From positions 90,959 to 154,958 of the forward strand of contig CANDKR010000002.1 of assembly GCA_947385375.1 (NCBI GenBank): a DNA stretch of 64,000 nt. Reading direction: 5' to 3'. The DNA comes from an uncultured Clostridia bacterium. GTDB lineage: Bacteria; Bacillota; Clostridia; TANB77; CAG-508. The notes beneath the pieces were generated by a model. It was not told the DNA's origin. It worked only from the letters and a program-made list of their open reading frames with translations, and searched no databases. A program made the translations under genes and the position numbers. Below are positions 38,294-47,375 of the stretch, in pieces (within the stretch, counting starts at the first letter, position 1; each line of letters begins with the position of its first letter).

Positions 38294-38995
38294 ATGGCAG
38301 AAACAATAATTAAATTAGAAAACATTGTAAAAAAATTCTACATTGGAAAGCCAAACGAATTAGAGATATTGCATAAGATTTCCTTAGAGGTAAAAAAGGG
38401 CGAGTTCGTATCAATAGTAGGTCCTTCAGGTTCTGGTAAGTCAACACTTATGAATTTAATAGGTATTTTGGATAGACCAACAGAAGGCACTTATGTATTA
38501 GACGGAATAGATGTATCAAAGGCTGCTGATAAAGAATTATCAGCAATTAGAAATAAAAAAATAGGTTTCGTTTTTCAAACTTATAATTTGATTTCAAGAA
38601 CAAATGCACTTAAAAATGTTGAACTTCCAATGCTATATGCTGGAATTGGAAAATCAGAGAGAGTAAAAAAGGCAAAAGAGCTTTTAGAACTTGTTGAAAT
38701 GGGAGATAGAGCAAAGCATTTACCAGAAGAGCTTTCTGGTGGACAAAAACAAAGAGTTGCTATTGCAAGAGCTATGGCAAATGATCCAGCTATTTTATTA
38801 GCTGACGAGCCAACAGGTGCATTAGACTCTAAAACTGGTCGTTTAGTTATGGATTTATTCCATAAATTAAATAAAGAAAAGGGTATTACAATTGTACTTA
38901 TCACTCACTCTAATGAGCTTGCATCTGAGACTGGTAGAATTATTACAATAAGAGATGGAAATATATTATCAGAGTCAAAAGGAGGTAAGGCATAA
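38294..38995 (+). CDS. MacB-type ABC transporter ATPase
   Basis: 233 aa. Walker A GPSGSGKST, LSGGQKQRVAIARAM signature, Walker B ILLADEPTGALD, H-loop ITHS. It follows the adaptor by 16 bp with RBS AAGGAG, and its stop overlaps the permease start (TAATG), so translation is coupled. Confidence 0.96.
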   Translation: MAETIIKLENIVKKFYIGKPNELEILHKISLEVKKGEFVSIVGPSGSGKSTLMNLIGILDRPTEGTYVLDGIDVSKAADKELSAIRNKKIGFVFQTYNLISRTNALKNVELPMLYAGIGKSERVKKAKELLELVEMGDRAKHLPEELSGGQKQRVAIARAMANDPAILLADEPTGALDSKTGRLVMDLFHKLNKEKGITIVLITHSNELASETGRIITIRDGNILSESKGGKA

Positions 38996-40278
38996 TGGTT
39001 ATGTTATGGGAAAATATAAAACTTGCTTTTACTTCACTTTTGGCGAATAAAATGAGAGCATTACTTACAATGCTTGGTATTATAATAGGTATTGCTTCAG
39101 TTATAGCAATTATGACTGTTGGTGATTCGCTTATCAATTATATCTCAGAAGAAATGAACTCAATGGGTGCAAATAACATTATGGTTTCTATACAACCTAG
39201 AACAGATGACGACAATATGTTTTCTACAATGATGGGTGGAGCTATGATGATGGACCCAATTAGTGACCAAGATAAGATAACACCAGAAATGTTAGAAAAG
39301 CTAGCTGAGCAGTATAAAGATGAAATAAAAGCAATTACTGTTATAGACGATAATGGTGCAGGTCAGATTACAAAAGGTACTAATTATGCAAATGTTTACC
39401 TAGCAGGAATTAATATTGGATATTTTGTTTCAACAGAGGTCGATTTTGTCGCAGGTGGAGTTTTTTCTGAAAGAGATTTAGAAGAGGGAAGACCTGTTAC
39501 AATAGTTTCTAGCATTGTAGTCGAGAACTTATTTGATGGAGATAATGAAAAAGCTTTAGGAAATACAGTAGAAGTAGAAATTAATGGTAAATTTGCAGAA
39601 TATACAATCGTTGGTGTATATGATTATGTAGTTCAGAATATGTCTGATATGATGCAAGCACATCAAGATATATCTACAAATATGTATATACCATACAGAA
39701 CTTCAATAAATCAGACACATAATGATAATTTCACAAACTTCTATGTAGTAGCAAATACAGGTGTAGATTCTGATATTTTAGCAAAACAAATAGATAGATT
39801 TTTTGAAGGATATTATAGAAATAATGAAGACTATCAAGTAGGTGCTTTTAATATGCAAACAATGGTAGAAATGGTAGGAAGTATGGTTGGAATGGTAACA
39901 ACAGCTATTTCAATTGTTGCAGGTATTGCTTTACTAGTTGGTGGTATAGGTGTTATGAATATAATGCTTGTATCAATAACAGAGAGAACTCGAGAAATTG
40001 GAACAAGAAAAGCACTTGGAGCTACTAATAGTTCTATTAGAACACAATTTATAGTGGAAGCTATGATAATTTGTTTAATAGGTGGTATTATAGGTTTAAT
40101 ACTTGGAATATTAGGTGGACAGTTTGCGGCTAACTTACTTGGTTACCCAGCAGTTCCTTCTGTATCAGGTATTGTAACATCACTTATTTTCTCAATGATA
40201 ATAGGAGTATTTTTCGGATATTATCCAGCTAATAAGGCTGCTAAGATGAATCCAATTGATGCTTTACGTTATGAATAG
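38995..40278 (+). CDS. MacB-type ABC permease
   Basis: 427 aa with the MacB plan: the opening LLANKMRALLTMLGIIIGIASVIA helix, a large extracytoplasmic domain (about residues 45-285), then three helices with GGIGVMNIMLVSITERTREIG and the ending YYPANKAAKMNPIDALRYE. With the preceding genes it forms an efflux or peptide-export system. Confidence 0.96.
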   Translation: MVMLWENIKLAFTSLLANKMRALLTMLGIIIGIASVIAIMTVGDSLINYISEEMNSMGANNIMVSIQPRTDDDNMFSTMMGGAMMMDPISDQDKITPEMLEKLAEQYKDEIKAITVIDDNGAGQITKGTNYANVYLAGINIGYFVSTEVDFVAGGVFSERDLEEGRPVTIVSSIVVENLFDGDNEKALGNTVEVEINGKFAEYTIVGVYDYVVQNMSDMMQAHQDISTNMYIPYRTSINQTHNDNFTNFYVVANTGVDSDILAKQIDRFFEGYYRNNEDYQVGAFNMQTMVEMVGSMVGMVTTAISIVAGIALLVGGIGVMNIMLVSITERTREIGTRKALGATNSSIRTQFIVEAMIICLIGGIIGLILGILGGQFAANLLGYPAVPSVSGIVTSLIFSMIIGVFFGYYPANKAAKMNPIDALRYE

Positions 40279-40284
40279 AATTTT

Positions 40285-40318
40285 AAAAGAGTAATTTTAT
40301 GAAAAATTACTCTTTTTT
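40285..40318 (+). terminator. Terminator of the MacAB-like operon
   Basis: Fourteen-bp stem AAAAGAGTAATTTT / AAAATTACTCTTTT with a 4-nt loop and T6 overlapping its right arm. Confidence 0.9.
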
Positions 40319-40368
40319 GAAACCAAAACCCTTTCTAATTTGTATTTATAGTAGGAGGACAAAAGCCA

Positions 40369-40833
40369 ATGGAAATAGTAGATGTAATTAATAAGTATTC
40401 TGATATGGTTTATAGAATAGCGCTAACCAGAACAGGAACAGTAGAAAATGCGGAAGATATTTTTCAAGAAGTATTTTTAAAATATAGTGAGAAAGAGCCT
40501 CAGTTTGAAAATGAAGAACACAGAAAGGCATGGCTTATTAAGGTTACAATAAATATGACTAAAAATTTTCATAATATGGCTTGGAACAGAAAAGTCGTAA
40601 ATTTAGACGAATCGATTAGTTTTACAAATGAAGGAGATGGGGAAGTATATTCTGCTGTTTGTGAGCTACCTCAAAACTATAAAACAGTTATTTACTTAAT
40701 GTATTATGAAGGATATAAAGTAAAAGAAATTGCAAATTTTATGAAAACAAATGAGGGGACTATAAAAACATGGCTTTATCGTGCACGTGAAGCCTTGAAA
40801 GAAAAATTAGAAGGAGGTTTTGAAAATGAATAA
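40369..40833 (+). CDS. ECF sigma factor
   Basis: 154 aa. Region 2 (YSDMVYRIALTRTGTVENAEDIFQEVFLKY) and region 4 (NYKTVIYLMYYEGYKVKEIANFMKTNEGTIKTWLYRARE) are clear. RBS AGGAGG is about 10 nt before the ATG. It overlaps the next gene by 8 bp; that gene begins with an anti-sigma-like segment, so the pair is a sigma/anti-sigma switch. Confidence 0.94.
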   Translation: MEIVDVINKYSDMVYRIALTRTGTVENAEDIFQEVFLKYSEKEPQFENEEHRKAWLIKVTINMTKNFHNMAWNRKVVNLDESISFTNEGDGEVYSAVCELPQNYKTVIYLMYYEGYKVKEIANFMKTNEGTIKTWLYRAREALKEKLEGGFENE

Positions 40834-42964
40834 TCAAGATAAGTATAGAAAAGCAATTGACGAAATTAATGCAAGTGAAGACCTTAAACAAAGAACTATT
40901 GAAAAAATGAAAGCAAAGAAAAGAAACAATAAAATATCATATTTAAGAATTTTATCAGCTTGTGCAGTATTTATGCTAGTAGTAGCTGGCGGTAAAGTAT
41001 ATTTAGATAACTCACATCTAATGTCAATAAAATGCCCAGACAATTCAAAAAGCCCAGCACCAGTAGAAAAAACGAAAACACAATTAGTTGCATTAAATAA
41101 AGAGCTACCTAGATTTGAAAGCTTAGAGCAAATGGAAGAGGTGCTTAAGGAGAAAAATTTAACTGCAAGAAATGGTATGTATTATGATGGAGCAAAAGGG
41201 GCAGTTACAGATTTAGCAGTAGAAACTGAAAGTACTTTGACAAATTCAAAACTTAGTGAGAAACAAGAAAGTGCAAGTGATGACTATTCAAAAACTAATG
41301 TACAAGTAGAAAATGTTGATGAAGCTGACATAGTAAAAACTGATGGAAAATATATTTATTATGTAACACAGGGAATTACTTATATAATTAATGCAGATAC
41401 ACTTGAGATAGTTAATCAAATATCATTAAAGAGTGATAAAGAAAGATTTTCTGCAAATGAGATATATGTAAATAATGATAGATTAGTAGTAATTGGAAAT
41501 TATACTAGATATCAAGAGATAGAAAATGAAGATGGTAAGAGAAGATATGAAAATTATATTTCTACTGAATGTAAGGCACAAGCAGTAGTTTACGATATAT
41601 CTGATAAGGCAGATGTTAAAGAGGTAAGGACAGTAAGGCTTGATGGATATTATAAAAATTCTAGAATGATAGGTAATAATGTATATTTAATTAGTGCAAA
41701 AGCATCATATTATTTTGATGGAATAAAAGAGGACGAGATTTTACCTAGAGTATATGATACAGGCGTTGGTGAGATGCAAATTAAAGCTACTGATATAGCA
41801 TATTTCCCAGGTACTGAAAGCTCAAGCTTTATGACAGTTGCAGGTTTTGATATTAATAATGAAGAAAGCGTATGTACAGAAACATTTTATGGAGCAAGTG
41901 ACGAAGTATATGCAAGTACAGAACATTTATATCTAACACAAATAGAATATATTTATGGAAATACTTGGAAAGAAAATACTACAAAAAATACAATATATAA
42001 ATTCAAATTAGATGGAAATAAAATTGAATTACTTTGCAAAGGCGAAGTAAAAGGTGACTTAAATAATCAATTTTCAATGGACGAATATGAAGGCAATTTA
42101 AGAATTGCAACAACAGCTGGCTATGACGAGGACGCTGTTAACCAATTAATAGTGCTTGATGAGAACTTACAAGAAATTGGTAGAATAGACAATATGGCTA
42201 AAGGCGAAAGAATTTACTCTGTAAGATTTATTGGAAAAGTTGGATATATAGTAACTTTTGAACAAGTTGATCCATTGTTTGTAATTGATTTATCAGACCC
42301 AAGAAATCCTGAGATAAAAGGCGAACTTAAGATACCAGGATACAGCAGTTATTTACATCCTTATGATGAAACACATATTATTGGAATTGGGCATAATACA
42401 AAACCAAATGGCTATGGCGGAATAACAACTTCTAATATGAAAATGTCTATGTTTGATGTTTCTGATTTAAGCAATCCAACTGAAATGTTCCATGTAGATA
42501 TTGGCGGAACTTCTGCTTATTCAGATATATTATATAATCATAAAGCATTATTCGAGCATAAAGGAAAAGATTTAATAGGTTTTCCTGTAACTTTAAGAGA
42601 ATATAATGCTTCAGACGATAAAGATGCTTTTGTACTATATCATATTGATTTGGAAAAAGGTTTTGAAAGATATGGAGAAATCTCAAAAGAAATTGATTAT
42701 AGAACAAATATAGATAGAGCAATTTATATAGGTGATAAACTATATACTTTAGCAGAATTAGAAGTTAGAAGCTATAATTTAGAAGGTTTAGAAGAACTTA
42801 AAACTTTAAAAATTGAACAAGATATTAGTGATGTGTATGAAGAAACAAAAGGCATAATGCCTTTAGTAGATTATGCAGAGCCAATGAATGGTGAAGTTTC
42901 AGAAGAAGATACAGCAAGCACATCTCCAGCAGATACAGCAAGTTATGATTTATTAGAAGAATAA
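40826..42964 (+). CDS. Beta-propeller protein with N-terminal anti-sigma-like region
   Basis: 712 aa from the ATG at 40826, 8 nt after AAGGAGG; an upstream in-frame TTG at 40820 is too close to the RBS. A short cytoplasmic segment of about 45 aa and one membrane helix (RILSACAVFMLVVAGGKVYL) are followed by the large extracytoplasmic beta-propeller domain (PF09826-type, with VENVDEADIVKTDGKYIYYV and GYSSYLHPYDETHIIGIG) spanning about residues 150-690. Overlap with the sigma gene and topology suggest that the propeller senses an outside signal and the N-terminus holds the sigma factor. Confidence 0.88.
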   Translation: MNNQDKYRKAIDEINASEDLKQRTIEKMKAKKRNNKISYLRILSACAVFMLVVAGGKVYLDNSHLMSIKCPDNSKSPAPVEKTKTQLVALNKELPRFESLEQMEEVLKEKNLTARNGMYYDGAKGAVTDLAVETESTLTNSKLSEKQESASDDYSKTNVQVENVDEADIVKTDGKYIYYVTQGITYIINADTLEIVNQISLKSDKERFSANEIYVNNDRLVVIGNYTRYQEIENEDGKRRYENYISTECKAQAVVYDISDKADVKEVRTVRLDGYYKNSRMIGNNVYLISAKASYYFDGIKEDEILPRVYDTGVGEMQIKATDIAYFPGTESSSFMTVAGFDINNEESVCTETFYGASDEVYASTEHLYLTQIEYIYGNTWKENTTKNTIYKFKLDGNKIELLCKGEVKGDLNNQFSMDEYEGNLRIATTAGYDEDAVNQLIVLDENLQEIGRIDNMAKGERIYSVRFIGKVGYIVTFEQVDPLFVIDLSDPRNPEIKGELKIPGYSSYLHPYDETHIIGIGHNTKPNGYGGITTSNMKMSMFDVSDLSNPTEMFHVDIGGTSAYSDILYNHKALFEHKGKDLIGFPVTLREYNASDDKDAFVLYHIDLEKGFERYGEISKEIDYRTNIDRAIYIGDKLYTLAELEVRSYNLEGLEELKTLKIEQDISDVYEETKGIMPLVDYAEPMNGEVSEEDTASTSPADTASYDLLEE

Positions 42965-42968
42965 TATG

Positions 42969-43005
42969 AAAAGTTCGTGAAAGTTTATGCTTTTGCGAAC
43001 TTTTT
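42969..43005 (+). terminator. Terminator of the sigma/beta-propeller operon
   Basis: Fifteen-bp stem (AAAAGTTCG paired with CGAACTTTT, extended inward by TGAAAG / CTTTTG with wobbles), a 6-nt loop and T5. Confidence 0.85.
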
Positions 43006-43094
43006 GTTATAATAAAAATAATAAATATATTTTATTTTATATTAAGTTATGATATATTAACAATATATAATTTTTGGCTGGAGAAAATGAAAAG

Positions 43095-43760
43095 ATGAAC
43101 GATAATACGAAAACAATATTAATAGTAGAAGATGACAACACAATTCACGATTTAATAAAAGAATTACTTGAAAAAGAAAATTATGTTGTTAAGAGTGCAT
43201 ATTCTGGAAAAGAAGCTTTAAATATAGTAAATACTGAAAAAGTAGATTTGATTTTATTAGATTTAATGTTACCAGAAGTAAATGGAGAAGAAGTTGTAAA
43301 TGAAATAAGAACTAATATACCAATTATAGTAATTAGCGCAAAAATTGCTTATGAAGATAAAGTTAATGTGTTATTGAATGGTGCTAATGATTATATTACA
43401 AAACCATTTGATAAAAATGAACTTCTTGCTAGGATAAAAGTACAATTGCGAAAAGAAAAACAGAATAATTTGAAATATAAAGATTTAGAATTGTTACAAG
43501 ATAATAAAACTTTAAAAATAAATAGTACAAAGATAAATTTAACAAAAACCGAATATGCAATATTTAAACAATTATTGTTAACTCCAGAAAAGGTTGTTTC
43601 AAAAACAAAGTTAGTTAATTTAATAAGTGAAGATACAGAAGATGGAGATGAAAATTCTCTAAAAGTTCACATAAGCAATATTAGAAAGAAAATAAGAAAA
43701 ATTACCGACACTGAATATATCGAAGCAATATACGGAATTGGTTTTAAAATCAAGGAATAA
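43095..43760 (+). CDS. OmpR-family response regulator
   Basis: 221 aa from the ATG at 43095. A TTG at 43074 is in frame, but the receiver begins at KTILIVEDDN. Phosphoacceptor Asp in LILLDLMLPEVNG, Lys in TKPFD, and winged-helix ending SLKVHISNIRKKIRK. The upstream SD (GGAG at 43080) is about 11 nt away. It is the first gene of an RR-ABC-permease-kinase cluster resembling bacitracin or lantibiotic resistance loci. Confidence 0.9.
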   Translation: MNDNTKTILIVEDDNTIHDLIKELLEKENYVVKSAYSGKEALNIVNTEKVDLILLDLMLPEVNGEEVVNEIRTNIPIIVISAKIAYEDKVNVLLNGANDYITKPFDKNELLARIKVQLRKEKQNNLKYKDLELLQDNKTLKINSTKINLTKTEYAIFKQLLLTPEKVVSKTKLVNLISEDTEDGDENSLKVHISNIRKKIRKITDTEYIEAIYGIGFKIKE

Positions 43761-43827
43761 TATTTACCCTTTCTTAACTGCTTTTTCAAAATTATACTGT
43801 TATAATGAATAAAAAGGAGGTAAGGAA

Positions 43828-44743
43828 ATGGAATATGTTATAGAAACAAATAATCTTACAAAAAAATATAAAAAAGTTAAAGTATTAGATAATTTCAATA
43901 TGCAAATTCCAAAGGGTTCTATTTACGGATTGATAGGAAAAAACGGGGCAGGAAAAACTACATTGATACGTTTGATATGTGGTCTTCAAAAGCCAACTGG
44001 TGGAACATACTCAATTTACGGTGTAAAAAATACTAATCCTAATATAATATCAGTTAGAAAAAGAATGAGTGCAATTGTAGAAAAACCATCAATATATTTA
44101 GATATGACAGCTGAGCAAAATTTAAAACAGCAATTTGAAATAGTAGGGCTTCCTATTACTAATTATTTAAATGAAATATTGAAACTTGTCGGTCTAGATA
44201 ATACAGGAACGAAATTGGCAAAGAATTTTTCACTAGGTATGAAGCAAAGACTAGGGATTGCAATAGCATTAGTCGGAAGTCCAGATTTTCTCGTACTAGA
44301 TGAACCAATAAATCGGACTTGATCCAGAAGGAATAGTTGAAATCCGAGAGTTAATATTAAAATTAAATAAGGAAAAAGGTATTACAGTCTTAATTTCAAG
44401 CCATTATTTGGATGAGCTATCAAAAATTGCAACTGATTATGGATTTATTAATCAAGGCAAAATAATAGAAGAAATTACTAATAAAAAGTTGGAGGAAATC
44501 TCTAAAAAAAGAACTGAAATTATAGTAAACGATGTAAATGAATGTGTGAAATATTTAGAAGAAAATGGACTAGCTTATGAAGTTGTTTCAAAAAAGCAAG
44601 TTAATATTTATGATAATATAAATGTTTCTAAGTTAGTTGTAGCACTTTCAAATAAAAATTGTATAGTAGAAAATATTCGCGAGAAAGAAGAAACACTTGA
44701 AAACTATTATATGAATTTAATTGGAGGTGAAAGAAATGTTTAA
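43828..44743 (+). CDS. BcrA-like ABC transporter ATPase, full length requires +1 frameshift at CGG
   Basis: Residues 1-162 carry Walker A GKNGAGKTT, signature FSLGMKQRLGIA and Walker B FLVLDEP. The next codons read ATA AAT CGG ACT TGA in frame zero, a stop two codons after CGG. Skipping C44314 gives AAT GGA CTT GAT CCA, that is the expected D-loop NGLDPEG, then SSHYLDEL (H-loop) and the C-terminal domain to 44743, for 304 aa in total, the normal size of BcrA-type subunits. The interruption falls in the invariant D-loop. The permease overlaps the end by 8 bp. Confidence 0.88.
44314..44316 (+). other. CGG codon at +1 frameshift site (BcrA-like gene)
   Basis: Context AAT CGG ACT TGA in frame zero; AAT (C) GGA CTT GAT in the continuing frame. 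The restored Gly is the conserved one of the ABC D-loop. Confidence 0.88.
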
Positions 44744-45557
44744 ATTATTAAAATCAGGTTTGTCTAGGGCAAAACAAAACAGAGTATTATTTGTGCTAAT
44801 AATTATAACAATTGGCATTGCATTATTTTTTGTAATAAACAATCTTAAATTTAGAAATACTGACACTTTGGATAAAGCTCTTTTAAACTATATCAATATA
44901 GTCGGAATATTTATTGCAATGTTTACAAGTTTGTTTATTGGAGCAGAGTATGAATATGGAACAATTAGGAATAAAATCATAGTAGGTCATAGCAGAATAA
45001 ATATATATTTTTCAAATTTAATTATTAGTATATTAGCAGGTATAGTTTTAGAAATTGTATATATATTAACTATTGTTCTTTTTGGAGTGTTGCTACATTT
45101 TAAATTTGAACTATCTTTTATGCAATATGCAATACTTTTATTAGAGATTATATTTGTAATTAGTTCATTTTCGTCTGTTTTTACTTTAATATCTTTTGCT
45201 TTTTCAAATGTAACTTTTTCGACATCAGCTGGTATGTTAATATTTTTAGGCTTTTATATTATTTGCACTAACTTAGCATATCCAGTAAATATGCCAGAAT
45301 ATATAACAAATAGTTATTATGATGAGCAAGGAATAGAACATATAACGGAAAGTATAGTTAATCCAAACTATCCTTCAAAAGAAAAAATGTTTATATATAA
45401 AAATATATACTATGCAATTCCGGCGGGTCAAGCTTTAGAAATTACAGCAAAGGTAGAAGAAGTTGATACATTTAACTTGATTTTATATTCAATAGGTTCT
45501 ATTTTTGTTGTTAATATAATTGGCGTATTTATTTTTAATAAAAAAGAATTAAACTAG
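44736..45557 (+). CDS. ABC-2 type permease (BcrB/lantibiotic immunity-like)
   Basis: 273 aa from the ATG at 44736, 5 nt after GGAGGTGA; the in-frame TTG at 44721 precedes the RBS. Six hydrophobic segments, FIGAEYEYGTIRNKIIVGHSR after the second, and a large loop before the last helix fit ABC-2 permeases of the BcrB/LanG type. Coupled to the ATPase gene, and likely exports or excludes an antimicrobial peptide. Confidence 0.9.
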   Translation: MFKLLKSGLSRAKQNRVLFVLIIITIGIALFFVINNLKFRNTDTLDKALLNYINIVGIFIAMFTSLFIGAEYEYGTIRNKIIVGHSRINIYFSNLIISILAGIVLEIVYILTIVLFGVLLHFKFELSFMQYAILLLEIIFVISSFSSVFTLISFAFSNVTFSTSAGMLIFLGFYIICTNLAYPVNMPEYITNSYYDEQGIEHITESIVNPNYPSKEKMFIYKNIYYAIPAGQALEITAKVEEVDTFNLILYSIGSIFVVNIIGVFIFNKKELN

Positions 45558-45569
45558 AAAGGTGTAATT

Positions 45570-46457
45570 TTGAACATTTTGTTAAGTTTTTTTATAATAA
45601 CATCACTATTTGTAATAGTTTATTTATCATTTAAATTATTTATTGTTAAAAAATCGCTTAAAGAAATAAGATTAGATTTAAGAAAAATTTTAAAAACGGA
45701 TACTAATAATTTAATTAATACATCTTCATCAGATAAAGAAGTGAGTAATTTAAGTAATGATTTAAATGTAGAATTAATGAATTTGAGAAAACAGCGATTA
45801 GAATATGAAAATGGTAATCAGGAATTAAAACAAGCTATAACTAATATTTCTCACGATTTAAGAACACCACTTACTGGAATTAATGGATATGTGGATTTAT
45901 TGAAAGAAGAGGAATTAACTGAAAAGCAATATAGATATGTTCAAAAAATAAATGATAAAACAACGGAATTAATTAATCTTACAGAGCAATTATTTGATTA
46001 TTCACGAAGTTTAGATTTGGAGAAAAGAATTTGTAAGAAGAGTTATTGCATTAATGAAATTTTAGAAGAAACTATTGGGGAATACTATAAATTGTTTCAG
46101 GAGCATAATATAAATCCTGATATAAAAATATGTGAAAAGCAAATATATAAAAATGTTGATAAAACAATGATAATTAGAATATTTGAAAATTTAATATCAA
46201 ATATTATTAGATATAGTGATAATGATTGTAATATTGAATTAAAAGAAGATGGAAAGATTATTTTTTTCAATAAATCAAGCAAATTAGATGCAACAACTGT
46301 GCGAAAGATATTTGATAGATATTATACTGTCGATGATATAAGTAAAAATTCAGGTGTAGGATTATCAATTACAAAACAACTAGTTGAAATAAATGGAGGT
46401 AGCATTTTAGCAAAATATTTGAAAGATACTTTATATATAGTAATAGAGTTGGATTAA
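45570..46457 (+). CDS. Sensor histidine kinase of the RR-ABC cluster
   Basis: 295 aa. TTG start at 45570 after AAAGGTG. One clear N-terminal membrane helix (about residues 3-25), so the sensing part is intramembrane or absent. H-box NISHDLRTPLTGINGY, N-box ENLISNIIRYS, a weak G1 box (the DxGxG is replaced around IIFFNKSSK), F-box KIFDRYY and G2 VGLSITKQ. The degenerate G1 is notable, but similar BcrS-like kinases share it. The terminator follows. Confidence 0.9.
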   Translation: MNILLSFFIITSLFVIVYLSFKLFIVKKSLKEIRLDLRKILKTDTNNLINTSSSDKEVSNLSNDLNVELMNLRKQRLEYENGNQELKQAITNISHDLRTPLTGINGYVDLLKEEELTEKQYRYVQKINDKTTELINLTEQLFDYSRSLDLEKRICKKSYCINEILEETIGEYYKLFQEHNINPDIKICEKQIYKNVDKTMIIRIFENLISNIIRYSDNDCNIELKEDGKIIFFNKSSKLDATTVRKIFDRYYTVDDISKNSGVGLSITKQLVEINGGSILAKYLKDTLYIVIELD

Positions 46458-46473
46458 ATATTATTAGTGATAA

Positions 46474-46501
46474 AAGATATTAAGAAATTAATATCTTTTT
46501 T
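46474..46501 (+). terminator. Terminator after the sensor kinase
   Basis: Ten-bp stem AAGATATTAA / TTAATATCTT with a GAAA loop and a T-run. Confidence 0.85.
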
Positions 46502-46508
46502 ATTCATA

Positions 46509-46544
46509 AAAAGTACAAAAAGTTAGAAAAGTGCGAAAAGTGTT
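46509..46544 (+). repeat. Four tandem 9-bp repeats AAAAGTNNN upstream of the secreted-protein gene
   Basis: AAAAGTACA, AAAAGTTAG, AAAAGTGCG, AAAAGTGTT follow each other with an exact 9-bp period, ending 21 bp before a -35 box. Looks like a repeated protein-binding site. A similar 9-bp-phased A-tract array lies at 49832-49867. Confidence 0.65.
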
Positions 46545-46565
46545 GATTTTTAAAGACTTGAATCG

Positions 46566-46594
46566 TTGACTTTATCAACTATTGAGAGTATATT
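46566..46594 (+). promoter_or_regulatory. Promoter of the IR-flanked secreted-protein gene
   Basis: TTGACT (46566-46571), 17-bp spacer, TATATT (46589-46594). It lies outside the inverted repeats that bound the gene. Confidence 0.7.
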
Positions 46595-46631
46595 AGAATT
46601 ACCATATGGCTTTTAGCTATAGGGTATCAAA

Positions 46632-46646
46632 AAAAGTAGTTCTGTC
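46632..46646. repeat. Left 15-bp inverted repeat of secreted-gene cassette 1
   Basis: AAAAGTAGTTCTGTC, complementary at 14 of 15 positions to 47212-47226. The one difference is compatible with a G.T pair in RNA. Confidence 0.8.
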
Positions 46647-46670
46647 GCACGTTCTATAGGAGGACATGAT

Positions 46671-47159
46671 ATGAGAACTAAAATTTTGGCTTTGGTAATG
46701 GCATGCGTTATGGCGCTGGGCTGCGGCTTGACCGCTTTCGCGGCCGAACCGTCTATGGTTGACGCTGAGTGGACTGACGCCAACACCGCTGAGGCAGGGC
46801 TCGTGGAGATCCCTGTCGTTTTTGAAACGGCTGGCACTGCTGATGCAGTATCTCCTTTTAGGCTTGACAGCCAGATCGATTTCACGGATGGTGCCAGGGG
46901 TGATTATATTCCTGACTGCGGATTTACCCCCACCTTCCAGTTTTGGGCGACCGGCGGTAGCTGGAACACACAGGTGTACTTCAATGTCAAAACGTCTGGT
47001 GGCGTGAACTATGGTCCGTTCGGACCGGTTAATGCCAACGGGTCTAACTATGCGACAAAGTCGTTTGTTGTGGCTGTTCCGGGCGGAAATTGGCACTTTA
47101 CTGCTTATACCAACGATGGTTCGAGCGGTATCACCTTCCATGTGAGGCAGATTGGTTAA
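46671..47159 (+). CDS. Secreted beta-rich protein, GC-rich (cassette 1)
   Basis: 162 aa with a clear signal peptide (MRTKILALVMACVMALGCGLTAFA, cleavage probably after AFA). The mature part of about 138 aa has aromatic and Gly-rich beta-type segments (FQFWATGGSWNTQVYF, GGNWHFTAY). RBS AGGAGG is 7 nt before the ATG. GC content is far above the neighbours, suggesting transfer. The C-terminal third resembles the product of the gene at 49192-49674 (shared FWA-x-G and GG-x-W/Y-x-F patterns). No enzymatic motif. It follows an RR-ABC-kinase peptide-resistance cluster, but a functional link is only inferred. The overlapping minus-strand frame has no RBS and is rejected. Confidence 0.85.
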   Translation: MRTKILALVMACVMALGCGLTAFAAEPSMVDAEWTDANTAEAGLVEIPVVFETAGTADAVSPFRLDSQIDFTDGARGDYIPDCGFTPTFQFWATGGSWNTQVYFNVKTSGGVNYGPFGPVNANGSNYATKSFVVAVPGGNWHFTAYTNDGSSGITFHVRQIG

Positions 47160-47211
47160 TTGCAAAGCTAATTTGCATATCGAACTGCTAAGAGGTAACT
47201 AATTAACCAAA

Positions 47212-47226
47212 GACAGAACTGCTTTT
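47212..47226. repeat. Right 15-bp inverted repeat of secreted-gene cassette 1
   Basis: GACAGAACTGCTTTT, partner of 46632-46646. It directly abuts the terminator hairpin. Confidence 0.8.
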
Positions 47227-47264
47227 CAGCTGCGAGCTAAAATATGCTCGCGGCTGTTTTTTTT
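47227..47264 (+). terminator. Terminator of secreted-gene cassette 1
   Basis: Eleven-bp GC-rich stem CAGCTGCGAGC / GCTCGCGGCTG with one wobble, then T8. Confidence 0.92.
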
Positions 47265-47375
47265 ATTTTTTAGAAAATTGCTTTGTAGATAGTTAATATA
47301 ATTCTGCTAAAGTGTTAAATTTAACACATATTACTGAAAAATTTTTAATATACTACTACAAAGGAGAATTTTTTT

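Noticed and set aside
46617..47165. Minus-strand ORF overlapping the cassette-1 gene
   Set aside because: No RBS, low-complexity Arg/Ser content, and it is a shadow of a plus-strand frame with signal peptide, RBS and terminator.
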